A DNA stretch of 64,000 bases. Source: UBA7672 sp965229115. GTDB lineage: Bacteria > Pseudomonadota > Alphaproteobacteria > Caulobacterales > Hyphomonadaceae. The stretch spans positions 4,457,623 to 4,521,622 of the forward strand of contig CBDDIR010000003.1 in assembly GCA_965229115.1 (NCBI GenBank). The letters are read 5' to 3'. The position numbers and the translations under genes were made by a program. Below are positions 59,830 through 64,000 of this stretch, piece by piece. The notes beneath the pieces are model-generated. The model saw nothing but the letters and a program-made list of their open reading frames with translations. It made no database searches and was not told the DNA's origin. The first letter of the stretch is position 1. Every line of letters starts with the position of its first letter.

Positions 59830-60168
59830 TTATTGCGCCAGAGCAGGCGCGGATTCCTTGAGCCATTCGACCATGCGCGATTTGCTCATCGCGCCGAGGT
59901 GCGTAGCGGTGACCTTGCCGTCCTGGAAGATCATGAAGGTTGGCAGGCCGCGAACGCCGAAGCGGCCGGCGGTGAGCGGGTTGTCGTCGATGTTGATCTT
60001 CACGACGCGAACCTTGTCGCCGAGTTCTTCCGCGAGGGCCTCAAAGTGCGAGGAGACCTGTTTGCAGGGGCCGCACCATTCGGCCCAGAAGTCGACGATC
60101 ACCGGCTTGCCGGCGGCGAGGACATCGCTGTCGAAGCTGTCATCAGAGACGGCGGAAACGGCGGACAT
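59830..60168 (-). CDS. trxA: Thioredoxin (canonical WCGPC)
   Basis: A 112-residue thioredoxin with WAEWCGPCKQ and GLPTFMIFQDGK. General protein disulphide reductant. The start ATG at 60168 has the AAGGAAAGATT purine-rich site. It is upstream of its WCGSC paralogue and downstream of addA on the same strand (107 bp gap). Confidence 0.93.
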   Translation of the reverse strand: MSAVSAVSDDSFDSDVLAAGKPVIVDFWAEWCGPCKQVSSHFEALAEELGDKVRVVKINIDDNPLTAGRFGVRGLPTFMIFQDGKVTATHLGAMSKSRMVEWLKESAPALAQ

Positions 60169-60274
60169 GGCAATCTTTCCTTTTGGCCCTGGCCCTTCGG
60201 ACCTGACGTAAGTCGGATCCTCTAGGTGGGGAGGGCCCAGCCTACATCAACAGAGCGCCGCTAAACGGACGGTT

Positions 60275-63200
60275 TCAGGCCTTTATAGCCTGAAGCGCGC
60301 TGTCGAGGGCGGAAGGGGGTATTTCCATGAGTCTGGGGCCATCTGTCCAGACGAGAAGGCACCGGATGGGACGGTTTGGCCAGCGTTGGCCCAGAACGGA
60401 GCGGTAAGCGGCCATCTGGGCGATATACGCCTCGCCGACGCCCTCAACCGTGGGCGGGGACGGGCGGTCGGTCTTGTAATCAACGACCAGGATTTCGGTA
60501 TCGGTAACAACCAGGCGGTCGACGCGGCCATTGATGGTGGCGCCTTTCAGGGCGCCGATGACCGGCGCTTCGGCGCGGCCGCCGGGGGAGAAGACGGCGC
60601 TGAATTGCTTGTCGTCGAGCACGTCCATTGTGGACGCGAGCATTTCCTTGCGCTGATCGGATGTGAGGTCCGGCTGCTTCTTCAGGAACGCTTCTGCCGC
60701 CTTGCGGCGAGAGCGTTGCGGGAGTTCGGGCAGGACTTCGAACAGGAGGTGGATCAGGCTGCCGCGGCGCAGGCGTTCGGCGCGGCCGGGCCCGAAGGGC
60801 GAGATGACCGGCGGCTCGGATTGCTGGACGAGCCGCGAGGGCGAGAGGATGCGGTTGGCGGTGACGATCGGCGCGGGCGTGGTGAGCCAGGCGGGGAGCG
60901 CGTCAGCGGTGATATCTGCATTGCTGGCGCGACCCAGCGCGGTGGGCGCTGTGCCGAAGCGGCGGATGGTGCGGTCGCCGTCTTCGATTTCTTCAACGCG
61001 TCCGGTTTCGGCGAGGCGAACCATGGCGGACTGGCAGACAGTGTACCACGACGTTTCGGTATGGCCTGCGCCTTTGGGGGCACCTGCAAACGCGCCGCAG
61101 ACGATGAGTCGATCCTGGGCGCGGGTGAGCGCGACATAGAGCAAGCGGCGATGTTCGCGTAGCGCGCGGGCTTCCGACATGACGCGGAGTTCGGCGCTGA
61201 GAGCAACGTCGTTCGTCTTGGGACCGGCCCAGATCGGCGCGCCGTCTTCCGTGATGAAAACGCCATCGCGGTCGTTGCGATGGGCGGAGCAGGTGTCGGG
61301 CAGGATCACGATGGGCGCTTCGAGGCCCTTGGCGCCATGGACGGTCATGACGCGGACTTCGTCCTGCGGGCCGGAAAGTTCGCGCTTCACTTCGCCGCCG
61401 CGCCGTTCCACCGCGTCGAGGAAAATCTGCAGGCTGGGCGCTTCTCCGGCATCGAAAGCGGCAGCGCGGTCTATCAGGGCAGTAACAGGCTCGCGGGCCG
61501 GGCCCCCGAAGCGGGAGAGGATCAGCTCCCAGCCCGGACGGGCGAGGCCATGGCCGCGCTCGAGCGCATGTGTGATGAATTCGAACGGTGCGTGATGGCG
61601 GCGGGCCAGCACGTCTTCGAGGAAAGCCGTGACGGGCAAGCCAGCTGACTGCACGGAGGACCAGAGACTGCCCTTGCGAGGGTTGGCGATGTCGAAGAGG
61701 GCGTCGTCGTTCATCCATTTGAGGCCGTCGCCTTCGGCGATGACGGCGAATGGTCCCTTGAGGATTTCGGCCAGCGTGAGGTCGTCTTCCGGGCAGAGGG
61801 CGAAGCGGACGAGGTTCAGCAAATCTTGCACGGGCAGCGCGTCGAGCAGTTGGATGCGGTCTGCGCCGGCGACAGGGATGTTGCGGCGCTTGAGCGCCTG
61901 CAGGATGCCGTCAAACAAGCCACCGGTGCGGCCGCGCACGAGGATGAGGAAGTCGCCGGGGCGGGCGGGGCGTTGCTTTTTGTTGTCCCAGACGGCGGCG
62001 CCGGTATCGAGTTCGCGGCGGATGAAGTCGGCGATGCGGTTGGCGAGCTTGGCCTTGGGACTAGCTGCCGATTGCATCTCGCGCGGAGCATCCCACGGTT
62101 CGGCGGGCTCGACATCGGACTTCGGCTCGAGCGGCCAGAGTTCGACGGCGCCCGGCTGGTCACGCCGGAAAGCAGTGTGGCGCATCACGTCGGCTGCGTC
62201 AGGCGGCGCGATGGTGAAGGGGGCGTCGGGCGTGAACACGTCCGTGTCGAAGACGGCGTCGACATAGTCGAGCACCTCGGGCGATGAGCGGAACGACATG
62301 GCGAGACTGGGGATCTCGTGGTCGATCTTTGCTGCTTCAGCGTCGGCGATGAAGCCCTGCTTTTGCGTGAGGAAGTATTCCGGGTCGGCGCCCTGGAAGG
62401 AATAGATCGACTGCTTGCGATCGCCGACGACGAACAGCGTGCGCTGTTCCTCGCGCACGGCGCCGGCGCCCGCGAAGATGTCAGCCGTGAGAGCGCGGAG
62501 GATGTTCCACTGGGCGGGGCTGGTGTCCTGCGCTTCGTCGAGCAGGATGTGGGTGATGCCGCCGTCGAGCTTCCACAGCACCCATTCGGCGGCGTGCTGG
62601 TGGTTGAGAAGATGTGAGGTGGTTTCGATCAGGTCGTCGAAATCAAGGCCGGCGCGGGCGCGTTTGCGGTCGCCGAATTCATCGAACAGCGTGACGGCGA
62701 GGCGGAGCAGGGCTGCGGAGCGTTCGAACATGCGCGCGGCGTTGATCGCTTCGGCGAGAGCGTAGATGCGCTGGATTTCCGAACCCTGCGGGATCTCCTT
62801 GATCTGAAAGAACAGGGCGCAGGCGGGCGCGACCTTCAGCGCTTCGGCGGTGTAAGGATTCGACTTACGCTGGTCACCTGACTTGGTGAAGGCGACCGAG
62901 GCGTAGGCGGCGAAGCGATCCTCTGCGGGGGCGTCCGATAGGACGGTGGCAAGCGTCGCTGCGAGTTCGGCGTCTGACTTCTTGGCAGTCGGCAGGGCTC
63001 CGAGCAGATCTTTGAGCGCTTGACGCGGAAGGTCTGCGCCCATCGCGCGCTCAAGCAGGGCGGCGGGGCCGAGAGCGGGCGCCTTAAGCGTCGTGGCGAG
63101 GCGCGCGATGGCGGCTTCGATGTCGCCGGACTCTTCAATATATCGCTCGATCGCGGCGCGGCGCGGGAGCAGAGCGCGCACGGCGTCGAAGCCTTTGCCT

Positions 63201-63793
63201 CCGCCGGCTTCAGCAGCGCAGCGTGCGGCTTCGATCAACTTCTCGTCGCCTTCGAGAACGCGGCGGCCGAGTTCGCGGAAGGCGGCGTTCCAGAGATCGG
63301 AGGCGTCGTCATCGTCGAGTTCGGAGAAGCCCGGTGCGATGCCGGCCTCAAGCGGGAAGCGGCGCAGGACACGGCCAGCGAAGGCGTGAATGGTCTCGAT
63401 GCGCAGACCGCCCGGCGTCTCGAGCGCGTCCGCAAAGAGCTGCCGGGCGCGGTCCACGTTCTTGTGGGTGTAGCTTTCGATCGGACGGTTTTCGAGTTTG
63501 GAGAGCGCCTGTTTCAGCGTCTCTTCCTCCATGACGCACCACGAGCCGAGGCGTTCGAACAGGCGCGACTGCATCTCGCTGGCGGCGGCCTTGGTGTAGG
63601 TGACGCAGAGGATCGAATCCGGATCGACGCCGGTGAGCAGGATACGCGCGACGCGGTCGATCAGGACTTTCGTTTTGCCCGAACCGGCATTGGCTTCGAC
63701 CCACGCGGAGTGATCGGGAAGCGCAGCCTTGCGCTGGCCTTCGCTGGCGGCGTGGTACTCGGGCCATTCGTGAGTTGTATCAGGCGGCGTCAC
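60275..63793 (-). CDS. addA: Double-strand break repair helicase-nuclease AddA
   Basis: A 1172-residue UvrD-type helicase: Walker A EANAGSGKTKVL, Walker B with DEAQD (ILLDEAQDTSPAQW), motif V/VI (TVHGAKGLEAPIVILPD, LLYVALTRAQDRL) and a RecB-type nuclease with VVDYKTDRP and QMAAYRSVL. With AddB it resects double-strand ends at Chi-like sites. Start GTG at 63793 overlaps the AddB stop (GTGA). Confidence 0.95.
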   Translation of the reverse strand: MTPPDTTHEWPEYHAASEGQRKAALPDHSAWVEANAGSGKTKVLIDRVARILLTGVDPDSILCVTYTKAAASEMQSRLFERLGSWCVMEEETLKQALSKLENRPIESYTHKNVDRARQLFADALETPGGLRIETIHAFAGRVLRRFPLEAGIAPGFSELDDDDASDLWNAAFRELGRRVLEGDEKLIEAARCAAEAGGGKGFDAVRALLPRRAAIERYIEESGDIEAAIARLATTLKAPALGPAALLERAMGADLPRQALKDLLGALPTAKKSDAELAATLATVLSDAPAEDRFAAYASVAFTKSGDQRKSNPYTAEALKVAPACALFFQIKEIPQGSEIQRIYALAEAINAARMFERSAALLRLAVTLFDEFGDRKRARAGLDFDDLIETTSHLLNHQHAAEWVLWKLDGGITHILLDEAQDTSPAQWNILRALTADIFAGAGAVREEQRTLFVVGDRKQSIYSFQGADPEYFLTQKQGFIADAEAAKIDHEIPSLAMSFRSSPEVLDYVDAVFDTDVFTPDAPFTIAPPDAADVMRHTAFRRDQPGAVELWPLEPKSDVEPAEPWDAPREMQSAASPKAKLANRIADFIRRELDTGAAVWDNKKQRPARPGDFLILVRGRTGGLFDGILQALKRRNIPVAGADRIQLLDALPVQDLLNLVRFALCPEDDLTLAEILKGPFAVIAEGDGLKWMNDDALFDIANPRKGSLWSSVQSAGLPVTAFLEDVLARRHHAPFEFITHALERGHGLARPGWELILSRFGGPAREPVTALIDRAAAFDAGEAPSLQIFLDAVERRGGEVKRELSGPQDEVRVMTVHGAKGLEAPIVILPDTCSAHRNDRDGVFITEDGAPIWAGPKTNDVALSAELRVMSEARALREHRRLLYVALTRAQDRLIVCGAFAGAPKGAGHTETSWYTVCQSAMVRLAETGRVEEIEDGDRTIRRFGTAPTALGRASNADITADALPAWLTTPAPIVTANRILSPSRLVQQSEPPVISPFGPGRAERLRRGSLIHLLFEVLPELPQRSRRKAAEAFLKKQPDLTSDQRKEMLASTMDVLDDKQFSAVFSPGGRAEAPVIGALKGATINGRVDRLVVTDTEILVVDYKTDRPSPPTVEGVGEAYIAQMAAYRSVLGQRWPNRPIRCLLVWTDGPRLMEIPPSALDSALQAIKA

Positions 63794-64000
63794 TCGTCGC
63801 CTCCTTCATCGGTGGTCCATTCGGCGCGGCGAGCTAGGCGGTCATAGTCGGAGACTGACCAAGCGAATTCGACGCGCGGTTTGGAATAGTAGGGCTGCGC
63901 AGGATCGGCGTATTGATTAATCAGGTCCGTCAGGCCTTTGAGTGCAGCGTTCGCGATGTCCATCGTGGAGCCGGTGTCGAAGCTGAGCGGCTGGCCGTTC
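63790..64000 (-). CDS. addB: AddB C-terminus (partial, runs off right edge)
   Basis: The last 69 codons read toward the window end; they encode QYADPAQPYYSKPRVEFAW and VSDYDRLARRAEWT, matching AddB C-termini. The TGA overlaps the addA GTG by 4 bp. The N-terminal part, including the Fe-S nuclease region, is outside the window. Confidence 0.85.
   Translation of the reverse strand, partial: NGQPLSFDTGSTMDIANAALKGLTDLINQYADPAQPYYSKPRVEFAWSVSDYDRLARRAEWTTDEGGDE

Overview
The window is high-GC DNA with short intergenic gaps and many 4-bp start/stop overlaps. The gene set (OpgG/OpgH, alphaproteobacterial-type AddA with the AddB tail, MsrP/MsrQ, a YggT/DUF167/FolD cluster, and a cobalamin riboswitch ahead of a TonB-dependent receptor) suggests an alphaproteobacterium, probably of the Caulobacterales/Hyphomonadales type. 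That placement is inferred from gene content; no rRNA or phylogenetic marker was tested.

Bases 1-8641 are the right part of an integrated mobile island. It carries an excisionase-like HTH gene coupled to a small HUH (rolling-circle Rep-like) protein, an IS3-family insertion with a -1 frameshift signal, a tyrosine integrase, and a cargo module. The cargo is two small proteins, then an HNH nuclease-SF2 helicase-zinc ribbon fusion, then a convergent DNA cytosine-5 methyltransferase with an unassigned C-terminal region. The right edge is a 3' half of tRNA-Val(GAC), starting in the anticodon loop (8597-8641). This is the expected attR scar, so the intact tRNA should lie left of base 1. The cargo is the best candidate here for an undescribed restriction-like defence system.

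From 8667 the sequence is chromosomal. It runs: osmoregulated periplasmic glucan genes opgG-opgH; a large exported redoxin/cytochrome c/copper-monooxygenase-like/EF-hand protein; a riboswitch-controlled vitamin B12 uptake operon (btuB-btuF-btuC-btuD); a TraB/GumN lipoprotein; tRNA-Arg(CCG); NAD synthetase; an LhgO-like oxidase; and a sugar-nucleotide/LPS cluster (hldE, UDP-glucose dehydrogenase, UDP-glucuronate decarboxylase, AGE epimerase).

From 29.6 to 35.8 kb there are a single-domain response regulator, an APC permease, a HAD phosphatase, pterin-4a-carbinolamine dehydratase, tRNA-Ala(CGC) and several small exported proteins. From 35.9 to 44.5 kb one overlapping operon encodes a giant cadherin/VCBS/RTX surface protein and its own type I secretion system (ABC, HlyD, TolC).

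From 44.9 kb onward come yggT-DUF167-folD, an IS1182-family element beside palindromic repeats, a lone HNH protein, and a His-rich membrane protein next to msrP-msrQ. These are followed by a PadR/HAAS-type regulator pair, YmdB phosphodiesterase, an exported SAM-methyltransferase-like lipoprotein, two tandem thioredoxins, and the addB-addA recombination genes that run off the right edge.
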